64,000 nucleotides of DNA. Origin: Brevundimonas pishanensis (lineage in GTDB: Bacteria; Pseudomonadota; Alphaproteobacteria; Caulobacterales; Caulobacteraceae). The stretch is from the NCBI RefSeq assembly GCF_022750635.1, contig NZ_JAJKBG010000006.1, positions 62,001-126,000 of the forward strand, written 5' to 3'. The position numbers and the translations under genes were made by a program. Shown here one piece after another: positions 55,427 to 64,000 of the stretch; position 1 is the first letter of the stretch; the number at the start of each line of letters is the position of its first letter. The notes beneath the pieces are model-generated. The model made no database searches, was not told the DNA's origin, and was given only the letters and a program-made list of their open reading frames with translations.

Positions 55427-57097
55427 TCAATTGTGGATGTCGACGTCCTTGCCTTCTTTCACGAAGATCACGCCGATGATGACGGTCAGGACCGCAATCA
55501 CGATCGGGTACCACAGGCCGTAGTAGATATTGCCGGTGGCAGCGACCATGGCGAAGGCGGTCGTCGGCAGGAAGCCTCCGAACCAGCCATTACCGATGTG
55601 ATAGGGCAGGGACATGGAGGTGTAGCGGATGTTGGTCGGGAACATTTCGACCAGAGCCGCTGCAATCGGGCCGTAGACCATGGTCACGTACAGAACCAAC
55701 AGGAACAGTATGCCGATAACCATTGGCTTGTTCACAAGTGCGCTGTCGGCCTTGTCCGGATAGCCCGCAGCCGTGAGGGCGGCGACCAGTTTGGTGTCGA
55801 ACTCTTTCTTGGCGGCGTCGAACTCGGGCTTGGCCAGACCTTCGCCGTGGAAGCTTTCGATCACCGTCTCGCCGATCTTGATCGAGGCGACAGTTCCGGC
55901 AGGCGCGGCGACGTTGTCATAGTTGATGCCTGCCTTGGCCAGATAGGATTTGGCCACGTCGCAGGACGAGTTGAACACGGTCTTGCCGATGGGATCGAAC
56001 TGCAGGTGACAGTCCGCCGGATCAGCGACAATGGTCAGCGGCGAGGATGCGACGGCGGCTGCTAGGCGCGGGTTGGCGGCCTTGGTCAGCCCCTGGAACA
56101 GCGGGAAATAAGTCAGTGCTGCAATCAGGCAACCGGCCAGAATGATCGGCTTGCGTCCTATCTTGTCCGACAGCCAGCCGAAGAAGACGAAGAACGGCGT
56201 GGCCAAAGCCAAGGCCGAGGCGATCAGGATGTTGGACAGAGCCGGATCAACCCGCAGCGTCTTCTCAAGGAAGAACAGGGCGTAGAACTGACCCGTGTAC
56301 CAGACCACAGCCTGACCTGCGGCCAGACCGAACAGGGCGATCAGCACCAGTTTCAGGTTGGGCCACTTCAGGAAGCTGTCTTTCAGCGGGGTCTTGGAGC
56401 CCTTGCCCTCGGCCTTCATGCGCTTGAACGCAGGGCTTTCGGCCAGCTTCAGACGGATCCACAGCGACACGCCCAGCAGCAGGATCGAAACGAGGAACGG
56501 AATACGCCAGCCCCAGCTGAGGAAAGCTTCCTCGCCGATGGCCATTCGGGTGCCGAGGATAACCATCAGGCTCAGCAGCAGGCCGACCGTCGCGGTGATC
56601 TGGATGAAGGAGGTGTAGAAGCCGCGCTTACCGTGCGGCGCATGCTCGGCCACATAGGTTGCGGCCCCGCCGTACTCACCGCCCAGCGCCAGCCCCTGGA
56701 TCAGGCGCATCAGCACGAGGATGATCGGAGCCGCGACGCCCAGCACTGCATAGGGCGGCAACAGGCCGACCACAAAGGTCGACAGGCCCATCAGCAGCAT
56801 GGTGACGAGGAAGGTATTCTTGCGGCCCCACAGGTCGCCAAGGCGTCCGAAGACGATGGCCCCGAAGGGACGCACGGCGAAACCGGCGGCAAAGGCCATA
56901 AGGGCGAAGATAAAGCCGGTGGTCTCGTTCACGCCCGAGAAGAATTGGGCCGAAATAATCGCGGCGAGAGAGCCGTAGAGGTAGAAGTCATACCATTCGA
57001 TGACGGTGCCGACAGACGAGGCAGCAATCACCAGCCGGTCGTTTTTCGCGACCGAGTGATCCCCGCCGTCCGCCCCGTGAAGGGTGCGGTCGGTCAT
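55427..57097 (-). CDS. MFS transporter of the metabolite:proton symporter (MHS) family with a periplasmic insert
   Basis: The N-terminal half is a typical MHS transporter (SSVGTVIEWYDFYLYGSLAA, RPFGAIVFGRLGDLWGRKNTF, RLIQGLALGGEYGGAATYVAEHAP). At 556 residues it is over 100 longer than usual. The extra sequence is an insert at about 338-456, between the helices after DKIGRKP and before LVNKPMVIGILFLL, so it should face the periplasm. It contains two cysteines (363 and 379) that could form a disulfide. MHS substrates include citrate, shikimate and alpha-ketoglutarate. The neighbouring gabD suggests an organic acid. Confidence 0.9.
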   Translation of the reverse strand: MTDRTLHGADGGDHSVAKNDRLVIAASSVGTVIEWYDFYLYGSLAAIISAQFFSGVNETTGFIFALMAFAAGFAVRPFGAIVFGRLGDLWGRKNTFLVTMLLMGLSTFVVGLLPPYAVLGVAAPIILVLMRLIQGLALGGEYGGAATYVAEHAPHGKRGFYTSFIQITATVGLLLSLMVILGTRMAIGEEAFLSWGWRIPFLVSILLLGVSLWIRLKLAESPAFKRMKAEGKGSKTPLKDSFLKWPNLKLVLIALFGLAAGQAVVWYTGQFYALFFLEKTLRVDPALSNILIASALALATPFFVFFGWLSDKIGRKPIILAGCLIAALTYFPLFQGLTKAANPRLAAAVASSPLTIVADPADCHLQFDPIGKTVFNSSCDVAKSYLAKAGINYDNVAAPAGTVASIKIGETVIESFHGEGLAKPEFDAAKKEFDTKLVAALTAAGYPDKADSALVNKPMVIGILFLLVLYVTMVYGPIAAALVEMFPTNIRYTSMSLPYHIGNGWFGGFLPTTAFAMVAATGNIYYGLWYPIVIAVLTVIIGVIFVKEGKDVDIHN

Positions 57098-57246
57098 GGG
57101 TGTTTATCCCTTCCTGTAAGGCCACCCCCTCAGGCGGCCATGTTTCCCTTGCGCGCGCCGTCTATTCGCGGAGCGTCACAAGGGAGACTGACAGGAAGAA
57201 CGACGATTTGCAGAGATCGACGTTGGTCTAAACTGCTACGCCGGGC

Positions 57247-58689
57247 TTACACGCCCATGCATAGGTATTTGATTTCCAGATAGTCTTCGAGACCGTGGCT
57301 GCTGCCTTCACGCCCCAGACCCGACTGTTTGATACCGCCGAAGGGGGCGATTTCGGTCGACAGGATCCCGGTGTTGATACCGACCATACCGGTCTCCAGC
57401 GCCTCGGCCACACGCCAGACGCGGCTGATATCACGGCTGTAGAAATAGCCCGCCAGACCGAAGATGGTGTCGTTGGCGAGGGCCACGCCTTCCTCCTCGG
57501 TTTCAAAGCGCACCACGCCCGCCAGAGGACCAAAGGTCTCCTCGCGGCAAATCAGCATGTCCTGCGTTACCTCAGAGACGACTGTGGGCTGGAAGAAGGT
57601 GCCGCCCAGTTCATGCGGCTTTCCGCCCGTCAGCAGCTTGGCTCCCTTGGACATGGCATCGTCGAGGTGTTGCTGAACCTTCTGGATGGCCTTGTCGTCG
57701 ATCAGCGGGCCGACCTGAACGCCGTCTTCCATGCCGTTACCGACCTTCAGTTTTTCAACCTCGGCGGTCAGCTTGGCGACGAACTCGGCATAGACGCCCG
57801 CCTGCACATAGAAGCGGTTGGTGCAGACGCAGGTTTGGCCCGCGTTGCGGTATTTGGAGATGACCGCACCTTGTACGGCGGCATCGATGTCGGCGTCGTC
57901 GAAGACGAGGAAAGGCGCGTTACCGCCCAGTTCCAGCGACATCTTCTTGATGGACTGGGCCGACTGTTCCATCAGCTTGCGGCCGACCTCGGTCGAGCCG
58001 GTGAAGCTGATCTTGCGTACGGTCTCGTTTCTGGTCAGCTCGCCGCCGATGGCGCTGGCCGAGCCGGTCAGAACGTTGAACAGGCCAGCCGGAAGGCCGG
58101 CTTCTTCGGCCAGTACCGCAAGCGCAAAGGCGCTGTAAGGCGTCTGGGCGGCGGGCTTGAGAACGACAGCACAACCGGCAGCCAGCGCAGGGCCGACCTT
58201 GCGGGTGATCATGGCCGACGGGAAGTTCCAAGGCGTGATCGCGCCCACCACGCCGACCGGTTGGCGCAGGGTGACGATGCGCTTGCCATTGTCATGGGTG
58301 GGGATCACCTCGCCATAGGCGCGCTTACCCTCTTCGGCGAACCATTCGATGAAGGAGGCGGCATAGGCGATTTCACCGCGCGCTTCGGTGATGCTCTTGC
58401 CCTGTTCGGCGGTCAGCAGGCGGGCCAGCTCTTCCTGATTTTCGAGCATCAGGTTAAACCATTTGCGCAGGACCTTGGCGCGGTCCGCAGCGGTGCGCTT
58501 GGCCCAGTCCTTCATTGCCTTGTCGGCGGCTTCGATGGCGCGGCGCGTCTCGGCAGCACCCATGTTGGGAACAGTACCCAACACATCTCCGGTCGCAGGG
58601 TTGGTGACGGTGATCGTCTCGCCCCCGTCGGCGTCGACCCACTGGCCGTCAATGAAGGCCTGTTGTCGTAAAAGGCGATTCGCACTCAT
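57247..58689 (-). CDS. gabD: NAD(P)-dependent succinate-semialdehyde dehydrogenase
   Basis: The 480-residue aldehyde dehydrogenase has TPWNFPSAMITRKVGPALAAGCAVVLKPA, the NAD region KISFTGSTEVGRKLM, Glu in LELGGNAPFLVFDDADID and catalytic Cys in NAGQTCVCTNRF, with the second Cys two residues on, a GabD trait. Start and length match E. coli GabD. It is followed on the same strand by the MHS transporter and preceded by the FixJ-like gene. GabD oxidises succinate semialdehyde to succinate; related short-chain semialdehydes such as glutarate semialdehyde are possible substrates. Confidence 0.92.
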   Translation of the reverse strand: MSANRLLRQQAFIDGQWVDADGGETITVTNPATGDVLGTVPNMGAAETRRAIEAADKAMKDWAKRTAADRAKVLRKWFNLMLENQEELARLLTAEQGKSITEARGEIAYAASFIEWFAEEGKRAYGEVIPTHDNGKRIVTLRQPVGVVGAITPWNFPSAMITRKVGPALAAGCAVVLKPAAQTPYSAFALAVLAEEAGLPAGLFNVLTGSASAIGGELTRNETVRKISFTGSTEVGRKLMEQSAQSIKKMSLELGGNAPFLVFDDADIDAAVQGAVISKYRNAGQTCVCTNRFYVQAGVYAEFVAKLTAEVEKLKVGNGMEDGVQVGPLIDDKAIQKVQQHLDDAMSKGAKLLTGGKPHELGGTFFQPTVVSEVTQDMLICREETFGPLAGVVRFETEEEGVALANDTIFGLAGYFYSRDISRVWRVAEALETGMVGINTGILSTEIAPFGGIKQSGLGREGSSHGLEDYLEIKYLCMGV

Positions 58690-58692
58690 GAC

Positions 58693-58716
58693 TCACTCCC
58701 TATCGTTGTGGAGTGA
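58693..58716. promoter_or_regulatory. Dyad upstream of gabD
   Basis: TCACTCC (58693-58699) and GGAGTGA (58710-58716) form a seven-base inverted repeat with a ten-base spacer directly over the gabD ribosome site. It could be a regulator site or an mRNA hairpin that hides the ribosome site. Confidence 0.4.
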
Positions 58717-58749
58717 ATTAGGGATATCGCCACTCTCTGTTCAAGAGGC

Positions 58750-59364
58750 TTAGGCGTCTTCGGTGCGTAAGAGCAGTCCGGTCTTGATCAGGTCCGACAG
58801 GCTGTCGGCCTGCATCTTCTGCATCACCTTGGCGCGGAAGACCTCGACGGTACGCGGACTGATATCCAGCGTCATGGCGATAGCCTTGTTCGACAGCCCT
58901 TCGATCAGCGCATCGAACACCTGCATTTCACGCGGGGTCAGACGCTCGAACTTTTCGCGCGCGGCGGCCGAAATGCGCTGTTGCTCGCCGACCTGCGTCA
59001 ATCGCGACAGGCAGCCGCGCACGCTCTCGATAAGGCGGGCGGGATCGAACGGCTTCTCGATAAAGTCCACAACGCCCTGTTTCATCAGGCTAACGGCCAA
59101 GGGCACATCGGCGTGGGCGGTGATGACAAGGATCGGCCATGCCGCGCCATGTTCTTCACTCACACGGCGGACCACTTCGGAGCCGTCCACCTCGGGCATG
59201 CGCAGATCGGTTACGACGCAGGCTGTCTCGTCTTGCGGCATGGCGCGCAGAAAGTCAGCGCCACCGGCGAAGGCGCGGCATCGGATGCCCTGGCTTCGCA
59301 ACAGGGTGACTAGGGAGTCGCGCATCCCTGCATCATCATCAATGATGAAGACTGATGGCGTCAT
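58750..59364 (-). CDS. FixJ-family response regulator
   Basis: The 204-residue regulator has a receiver with acidic pair IIDDDAG, phospho-acceptor Asp 53 (VVTDLRMPEVDG) and lysine in IEKPFDP. A LuxR-type DNA-binding domain follows (LTPREMQVFDALIEGLSNKAIAMTLDISPRTVEVFRAKVMQKMQ). The ATG at 59364 overlaps the stop of the kinase gene (ATGA). It is 60 bases upstream of gabD, the probable target, so it may regulate transport and oxidation genes directly downstream rather than microaerobic genes. Confidence 0.9.
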   Translation of the reverse strand: MTPSVFIIDDDAGMRDSLVTLLRSQGIRCRAFAGGADFLRAMPQDETACVVTDLRMPEVDGSEVVRRVSEEHGAAWPILVITAHADVPLAVSLMKQGVVDFIEKPFDPARLIESVRGCLSRLTQVGEQQRISAAAREKFERLTPREMQVFDALIEGLSNKAIAMTLDISPRTVEVFRAKVMQKMQADSLSDLIKTGLLLRTEDA

Positions 59365-60737
59365 TCTTCGGCTTCCTGTTTTGCAGTTGTGAGGTTGAAC
59401 GAAAAACGTGCACCGCCCCAACGCGACACGCCGACGCGGAGGGTACCACCATGACTTTCAACAATGGTTCGGGTCACCGACAGCCCCAAGCCCATGCCGC
59501 CCGATTTTGTCGAGGTCATGGGCTGGAATACGCTGTCTACCTGATCGGGGGCAATACCGGGACCGCTGTCTTCGACGCCAATCTCGTAGGATCGGTCGGA
59601 AATAACCTTACCGGTGATCACGACGCTGGAGTTGTTCGGGCTGGCTTCGACGGCGTTGCGCACCAGATTGACGAGCGCCTGCTGGACCTGAATCCGGTCC
59701 ATGCGGACGACATCGGGCATCTCGATCTCGGTGGAAATTACGATGTTCCGGTCTTGCCCAGTCAGGGTCAGGATCGGCAATACGTCATCGACGATCCGGC
59801 TGACGCGTTCTTTCTCCAACGCCCGCATCTCCATCGTCAGAAGCTCGCGCATGCGGCGGATGATCTGGCCGCCGCGCAGCATCTGCGCCTTGGCCAGATC
59901 GGTGGTGCGAAGAGCGCTTTCGCCCAGAGGGCCCGCCGCCTTCATATCTTCCTGCGCGGCGTGCAGATAGGCGGCGGCGGCTCCCAGCGGTTGGTTCAGT
60001 TCATGCGCCAGAGTGGCCGCCATCTCGCCCAGCGAGTTCAGACGCCACACCTTGTTAAGCTGTGAGTGAAGCTCGCGCGCCTGGGCATCGGCGGCATGGC
60101 GCGGCGTCAGGTCGACAAGACGGATCAGCGGCCCTTGCGGCGTGTGGTCCAGCCAGAGATCCACGGGGATGGGCGAGGATTGATCGGGGCGCATGGCGTG
60201 CCAGTTGGCGCGTCCGGATTCGACCTGCCCCGACGGGACCGAGGGCGCGGCCTGCTTCGAATAGTCAAACCCCGGAACCAGATCGCCAAAGCTTTGACCC
60301 ACAGTAGCCGATTGGGGGATGCCGAAGATGTCGGCGCAGGCCTTGCTGGCGCGGGAGATCCGGCCTTGCTTGTCCAGAAGGACAACCGGTACCGCTGACA
60401 AGAGCGAGCGGAGGACTTCGTTCTCGGTCGTCTGGTGCAGGCCGAAGGCACCCAGAAGCGGGTTATTGTCGCGCTGGACCGCGAAGGCGACCACTGCCGT
60501 CACGATCGCTACCACGATCATCTCGGCCAGCGGAATATGGTGGGTCGCACAGAGCAGGATCAATCCAAGCCACAGCAATACCTGCGCGGCCAAGGTACAG
60601 CGCCATCCCGTCAACATGGACGACAGGGTCATGGCCAGAATCGGAAGCAGCAGATGCAGGCCATACGGCGGGTTGTTGTAGATCGCCAACAGCGAGGCGA
60701 CCACACCGGCTAGCGCCAATACGACCTTGCCAATCAC
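59361..60737 (-). CDS. FixL-like membrane sensor histidine kinase
   Basis: The 458-residue kinase has four predicted N-terminal membrane helices (4-20, 27-43, 48-64, 69-86), a PAS domain at about 107-212, and a DctB/FixL-type kinase core with His 245 (MAATLAHELNQPLGAAAAYL). N-box LVNLVRNAVEA and G-boxes EDSGPGIAPDQ and GGMGLGLSVTR follow. The PAS helix that carries the haem-binding His in FixL has no histidine here, so it is unlikely to sense oxygen by haem. Start is a GTG at 60737 without a clear ribosome site. It overlaps the regulator gene. Confidence 0.87.
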   Translation of the reverse strand: MIGKVVLALAGVVASLLAIYNNPPYGLHLLLPILAMTLSSMLTGWRCTLAAQVLLWLGLILLCATHHIPLAEMIVVAIVTAVVAFAVQRDNNPLLGAFGLHQTTENEVLRSLLSAVPVVLLDKQGRISRASKACADIFGIPQSATVGQSFGDLVPGFDYSKQAAPSVPSGQVESGRANWHAMRPDQSSPIPVDLWLDHTPQGPLIRLVDLTPRHAADAQARELHSQLNKVWRLNSLGEMAATLAHELNQPLGAAAAYLHAAQEDMKAAGPLGESALRTTDLAKAQMLRGGQIIRRMRELLTMEMRALEKERVSRIVDDVLPILTLTGQDRNIVISTEIEMPDVVRMDRIQVQQALVNLVRNAVEASPNNSSVVITGKVISDRSYEIGVEDSGPGIAPDQVDSVFQPMTSTKSGGMGLGLSVTRTIVESHGGTLRVGVSRWGGARFSFNLTTAKQEAEE

Positions 60738-61271
60738 GACCGGTGAGACGGCCCCTGTGCTGGGGCGGGCGGGGTGTCGCGAGGGGGGCGCGTCGGGCGC
60801 GGGGGTTTGGGGGGAATCTGGCGCTGGCGACGGAATGGTCTCACACCCTGTAGGACGGCAGGAAATATCTTTGTTCCCTTGTGATGGGAATAAAGCGCGT
60901 CAACAACCCCTGCAAAGCGGCCAATTAACGCATTCTCGGATATCGTGGTTATCACAAAAATCACCAAACGTGGCAATAAAATCCCGCGCAACTACAGTTC
61001 GGTAAGACATCTACCTTAGCCATATAGGGGATTGCCCGTACTCGGCGGTTTACCGAAACCTACGTTTGTACAGGCACATGGTCAAAAATCATTGCCGAGG
61101 ATGTGAATGGCCCCCCCGATGCCCTGTGCGCTTCAGAACGAACCGCAGATTGCATTTTACCGCGCAGATGCAGTTCGCATCGCGCAAGGGGCTGCGCGTC
61201 TTCTGGCAAGCCGTGATGAAAACGGGTCGTTAACCCACGGCATCGCGGCAGATATCGGGGGAAGAGACTGA
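60738..61271. other. Divergent intergenic region between the FixL-like kinase and the chemoreceptor
   Basis: This 534-base gap carries promoters for two divergent units. It contains isolated TTAAC-type half-sites at 60925-60930 and 61230-61236 and an imperfect hairpin at 61161-61185 (GCGC/ATGC arms). The central part (60860-61080) is AT-enriched. No full CtrA box (TTAA-N7-TTAA) or FixK box could be read, and no short frame looks coding. Confidence 0.4.
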
Positions 61272-63407
61272 ATGTTGGGCGCGCTCAATAATCTGAAGAT
61301 TCAGCAGAAGCTGACCTTCGCGTTCGGTGGCATCATCGCTGCCATTCTGCTCATGGGTCTTGGCATCTATTTCGGCGTCAGCGGCGTCGAGAAGAACCGC
61401 CGCGAGGTCGAGCGTGTTAACGCCGCCGAGCAGGCCGCCGTTCAGGCCCAACTGCATATGTCGCGTCAGGATGCGGCTCTACGGGCCTATGTGATGTCGC
61501 GCATTCCCTCGGCGATTGATGCCGTGAGCGACCACCGCTCGCTCTTCAACAGGGCTCTGGACGAGTACAAGACCCTTGATCCGGCCTCGCAGGGTCAGGT
61601 CGAACAGGCCCGCGCAGGCGTGGAAACCTGGTTCGAAGCTGTGGCTGTGCGCGGTGTGGGTCTGGAGAACCTTGCCGATTACGACAGCAGCGGACTGCTG
61701 GCTCCGGTCGATGCCATTCTCCAGAAGCTGGTCGACGAGCGTCTGGCCGAAGCCAAGGCTCTGGCCGAGCGCCAACAGGCGCTGGCCAATATGATGCGTA
61801 TCGTCATGGCCATCGGCTCGGTGCTGGCACTGGGCATGGCTGTGGCCTGCGGCGTTTGGCTGACCAACGGTGTGTCCAAGCCCCTGCGCGCGGTCGCTAT
61901 CGCCACCCGCAAGCTCGTTAACGGCGACACCCAGGTGGATATTCCGGCTCTGGGCCGAACGGATGAAGTGGGCCAGATGGCCTCTGCCGTTGCGCACTTC
62001 AAACAGGCTTCGATCGAACAACAAGCGCTCAAAGCCCGCAACGAAGCGATGCAGCGCGAAGCCGAAGAGGCCCGCCTGCGCCGCGAAGCGGAAATGGAAC
62101 AGAGCCGCAAGAACGACGAGTTGGTCGTTACCGCTCTGGCCGAAGGCCTCGAGGCCATGGCGCGCGGTGATCTGACGTGGCGCATTACGGCGGACTTCCC
62201 CCAGTCGGCCGTGACGCTCAAGACCGATTTCAACGCCGCCATCGAAAGTCTGGAACAGGCGGTTTCGCTAGTGAACGCCAACGTCTCGGTCATCCACATG
62301 GGTGCCGAGGAAATCAGCGCCGCCTCCAACGACCTGTCGCACCGTACCGAACAACAGGCCGCGACGCTGGAAGAGACCGCCGCCGCTCTGGACCAGATCA
62401 CGGTCACCGTCAGCCGTACCGCCGACGGTGCCAAGGAAGCTGCCAGTGTGGTGCTGGGTGCCCGCAGCGATGCCGAACACAGCGGCGTGGTCATGAACAA
62501 TGCCGTTCAGGCCATGACGGCGATCGAGTCTTCGTCCAACCAGATCAGTGCCATCATCGGCGTGATCGATGAAATCGCCTTCCAGACCAACCTTCTGGCG
62601 CTGAATGCCGGCGTGGAAGCTGCCCGCGCGGGTGATGCCGGCCGCGGGTTCGCCGTGGTCGCCTCGGAAGTTCGCGCGCTCGCACAACGCTCGGCCGCTG
62701 CGGCCAAGGAGATCAAAACCCTGATCTCGGCTTCGGGCCAGCAGGTCAGCAAGGGCGTGGATTTGGTCGGTCAAACCGGCGACGCACTGGGTCGTATCGT
62801 CCAGCGCGTGGCCCAGATCGACGCTCTCGTGAACGAAATCGCCGCTTCCGCACAGGAACAATCGACCGGTCTGGCTCAGGTCAACACCGCTGTGAACCAG
62901 ATGGATCAGGTCACCCAGCAAAACGCAGCCATGGTCGAGGAATCGACTGCCGCCTGCCACGCGCTGGCCACCGAAGCCGAAGAACTGGCCAAGTCGGTTT
63001 CGCGCTTCGTCGTGTCCCAGAAACTGGCGACGCGTGCCAAGGCACCGGCTCAAGCCCATGTGGTTCAGCCGGCCGTGCGTCCTGCGGCCCCTGTAGCACC
63101 GCGTCCGGCTCCGGCCGCTGCCAAAGCCAACATCGCGCCACTCGCCCCTGCGGCCGGGGTCCGTCCCGCTCCGAAGCCGGCCCCCCAAACGGCCCCGCAA
63201 CCGGCACCGGTTGCCGCCAAGCCCGCCGCCCCTGCACCGGCACCTGTTGCCAAGCCTGCACGCCCCCTGCGTGCAGCCAACGAGCCAGCCGCAGAGGCAA
63301 AGCCTACCCGCACCGTCGCTGAAACCGTTGCTGCCCTGCGCACAACGGGCATCGGTGGTGCCGCCTTGAAATCACAGCCGACCGATGACGGCTGGGAGGA
63401 ATTCTAA
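61272..63407 (+). CDS. Methyl-accepting chemotaxis protein with C-terminal CheR-tether pentapeptide
   Basis: The 711-residue receptor has membrane helices at about 17-35 and 175-196 flanking a helical periplasmic sensor. A HAMP domain (196-250) and a second HAMP-like segment (about 288-340) follow, then the signalling hairpin with the conserved tip IDEIAFQTNLLALNAGVEAARAGDAGRGFAVVASEVRALAQRSA (433-474). After residue 585 comes a roughly 110-residue Ala/Pro-rich linker ending in DDGWEEF. That matches the xWxxF pentapeptide that tethers CheR or CheB to receptors. The ligand is unknown. ATG 61272 follows GGGGGAAG. Gene order suggests the Caulobacter mcpA position. Confidence 0.94.
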   Translation: MLGALNNLKIQQKLTFAFGGIIAAILLMGLGIYFGVSGVEKNRREVERVNAAEQAAVQAQLHMSRQDAALRAYVMSRIPSAIDAVSDHRSLFNRALDEYKTLDPASQGQVEQARAGVETWFEAVAVRGVGLENLADYDSSGLLAPVDAILQKLVDERLAEAKALAERQQALANMMRIVMAIGSVLALGMAVACGVWLTNGVSKPLRAVAIATRKLVNGDTQVDIPALGRTDEVGQMASAVAHFKQASIEQQALKARNEAMQREAEEARLRREAEMEQSRKNDELVVTALAEGLEAMARGDLTWRITADFPQSAVTLKTDFNAAIESLEQAVSLVNANVSVIHMGAEEISAASNDLSHRTEQQAATLEETAAALDQITVTVSRTADGAKEAASVVLGARSDAEHSGVVMNNAVQAMTAIESSSNQISAIIGVIDEIAFQTNLLALNAGVEAARAGDAGRGFAVVASEVRALAQRSAAAAKEIKTLISASGQQVSKGVDLVGQTGDALGRIVQRVAQIDALVNEIAASAQEQSTGLAQVNTAVNQMDQVTQQNAAMVEESTAACHALATEAEELAKSVSRFVVSQKLATRAKAPAQAHVVQPAVRPAAPVAPRPAPAAAKANIAPLAPAAGVRPAPKPAPQTAPQPAPVAAKPAAPAPAPVAKPARPLRAANEPAAEAKPTRTVAETVAALRTTGIGGAALKSQPTDDGWEEF

Positions 63408-63700
63408 TGAGCCCGACCCCCGGCGATAGCGCAATCGTTAGCCTGCCCGCAGTCATAGACCTGCGGACAGTTGAGCAACTGAAGGCCGATCTGATGGCGC
63501 AACGGGGCCATCCCGTTGCGCTTGACGCCTCGTCGGTCGAGCGCGTCGGCGGCTTGGGAGTGCAACTGCTGCTGTCGGCCATCAAAACCTGGCAAGCTGA
63601 CGGCAAGTCTTTGACCTTCATCAATGTTTCCAACGCCATGAACGAGCAATGGCTCAGCTTTGGCTCTTCCCCCCTCGAGCTAGCGCAGGACGCCGCCTAA
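63407..63700 (+). CDS. STAS-domain chemotaxis-associated protein (CheX position)
   Basis: The 97-residue protein is a single STAS fold: VSLPAVIDLRTVEQLKADLMAQ, VALDASSVERVGGLGVQLLLSAIKTWQADGKSLTFINVS. The segment DASSVERVGG holds the serine site that anti-anti-sigma proteins phosphorylate. Its start overlaps the receptor gene stop (TAATG) and its stop overlaps the cheY start, so the three are translationally coupled. In Caulobacter this position in che1 is occupied by CheX; function is poorly characterised. Confidence 0.88.
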   Translation: MSPTPGDSAIVSLPAVIDLRTVEQLKADLMAQRGHPVALDASSVERVGGLGVQLLLSAIKTWQADGKSLTFINVSNAMNEQWLSFGSSPLELAQDAA

Positions 63701-64000
63701 TGACTAAAACCGTTCTGACCGTGGATGACTCGCGCACCATGCGCGACATGCTGCTGTTGGCTTTGCAGGACGCAGGCTATCGCGTGGTTCAAGCCGTGGA
63801 CGGCGTCCATGGTCTTGAGGTCCTGCATCAGGAACGCCCGGACATCGTCATCACGGACATCAACATGCCCCGTATGGACGGCTTCGGCTTCATCGAAGGC
63901 ATGCGATCCAACCCCGACTACAGCTGCGTGCCGGTTCTGGTGCTGACCACCGAAAGCGATGCGGCGAAGAAACAGCGCGCGCGCGACGCCGGCGCGACCG
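63700..64000 (+). CDS. cheY: Chemotaxis response regulator CheY, 3' end missing
   Basis: A receiver-domain frame begins at the ATG at 63700 (overlapping the STAS gene stop, TAATG) and runs off the window after about 100 codons. It encodes MTKTVLTVDDSRTMRDMLLLAL, phospho-acceptor Asp in IVITDINMPRMDGFGFI, and VPVLVLTTESDAAKKQRARDAGAT up to the conserved switch region. The missing end should contain the KPF lysine. Short length and position after the STAS gene identify a single-domain CheY of the che1 type, which binds the flagellar switch or serves as a phosphate sink. Confidence 0.93.
   Translation, partial: MTKTVLTVDDSRTMRDMLLLALQDAGYRVVQAVDGVHGLEVLHQERPDIVITDINMPRMDGFGFIEGMRSNPDYSCVPVLVLTTESDAAKKQRARDAGAT

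Noticed and set aside
60925..61236. TTAAC half-sites considered as CtrA boxes controlling the chemotaxis operon
   Set aside because: No second half-site at the seven-base spacing accompanies either copy, so they are not distinguishable from chance.

Overview
The window is a high-GC, gene-dense stretch of chromosome from an alphaproteobacterium, most likely a member of the Caulobacteraceae (Asticcacaulis/Brevundimonas-like). This is inferred from gene content: a ruvCAB-ybgC-tolQRAB-pal block, a very large TonB-dependent receptor, FixLJ-type regulators, and at the right edge the order chemoreceptor, STAS protein, CheY, which matches the start of the Caulobacter che1 operon. No rRNA, tRNA, CRISPR array, insertion sequence or prophage gene was recognised.

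Layout. 1-6.7 kb: mixed housekeeping genes (a truncated aspartic-protease-like gene, a zinc peptidase, a methyltransferase, a membrane-protein/XRE-regulator pair with its own operator-like repeats, an alpha/beta hydrolase, ubiA, a DsbA-like oxidoreductase) and a small lipoprotein gene broken by one in-frame amber codon. 7.0-13.9 kb: nucleoside hydrolase plus ribokinase, a zinc alcohol dehydrogenase, yebC, an MgtC-like protein, and an MFS transporter coupled to a 48-residue membrane peptide. 14.0-26.6 kb: Holliday-junction resolution (ruvCAB) and the Tol-Pal envelope machine, then tilS and ftsH, closed by a strong bidirectional terminator.

26.7-36 kb: a secreted M20 amidohydrolase and a 1012-residue TonB-dependent receptor on the minus strand, divergent from a periplasmic gamma-glutamyltransferase and a large zinc metalloprotease. 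I infer a system for importing and dismantling gamma-glutamyl or other peptide conjugates. 36-39 kb: copper resistance pair copA-copB, with a perfect 13-residue His/Met repeat array in CopB. 39-40.6 kb: an ankyrin protein and a small membrane protein. 40.5-47.1 kb: a LysR regulator divergent from a valine-degradation operon (mmsA, acyl-CoA dehydrogenase, 3-hydroxyisobutyryl-CoA hydrolase, mmsB) that also holds two unrecognised small genes.

47-57 kb: an rRNA pseudouridine synthase, then acetyl-CoA synthetase, a DcaP-like porin, and a response regulator/hybrid kinase pair whose symporter-PAS-kinase-receiver architecture matches the CrbS/CrbR acetate-switch systems. 55.4-60.7 kb: FixL/FixJ-like genes, gabD and an MHS-family transporter lie in one minus-strand array, apparently for uptake and oxidation of a small organic acid. 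61.3-64 kb: a chemoreceptor with a C-terminal CheR-tether pentapeptide, a STAS protein and a CheY cut by the window end.

Nothing here is a clearly new defence or mobile system. The most promising unexplained items are the operator-flanked membrane/XRE module, the peptide-scavenging locus, the 48-residue peptide coupled to the MFS gene, the roughly 118-residue periplasmic insert in the MHS transporter, and the two unknown proteins in the valine operon.
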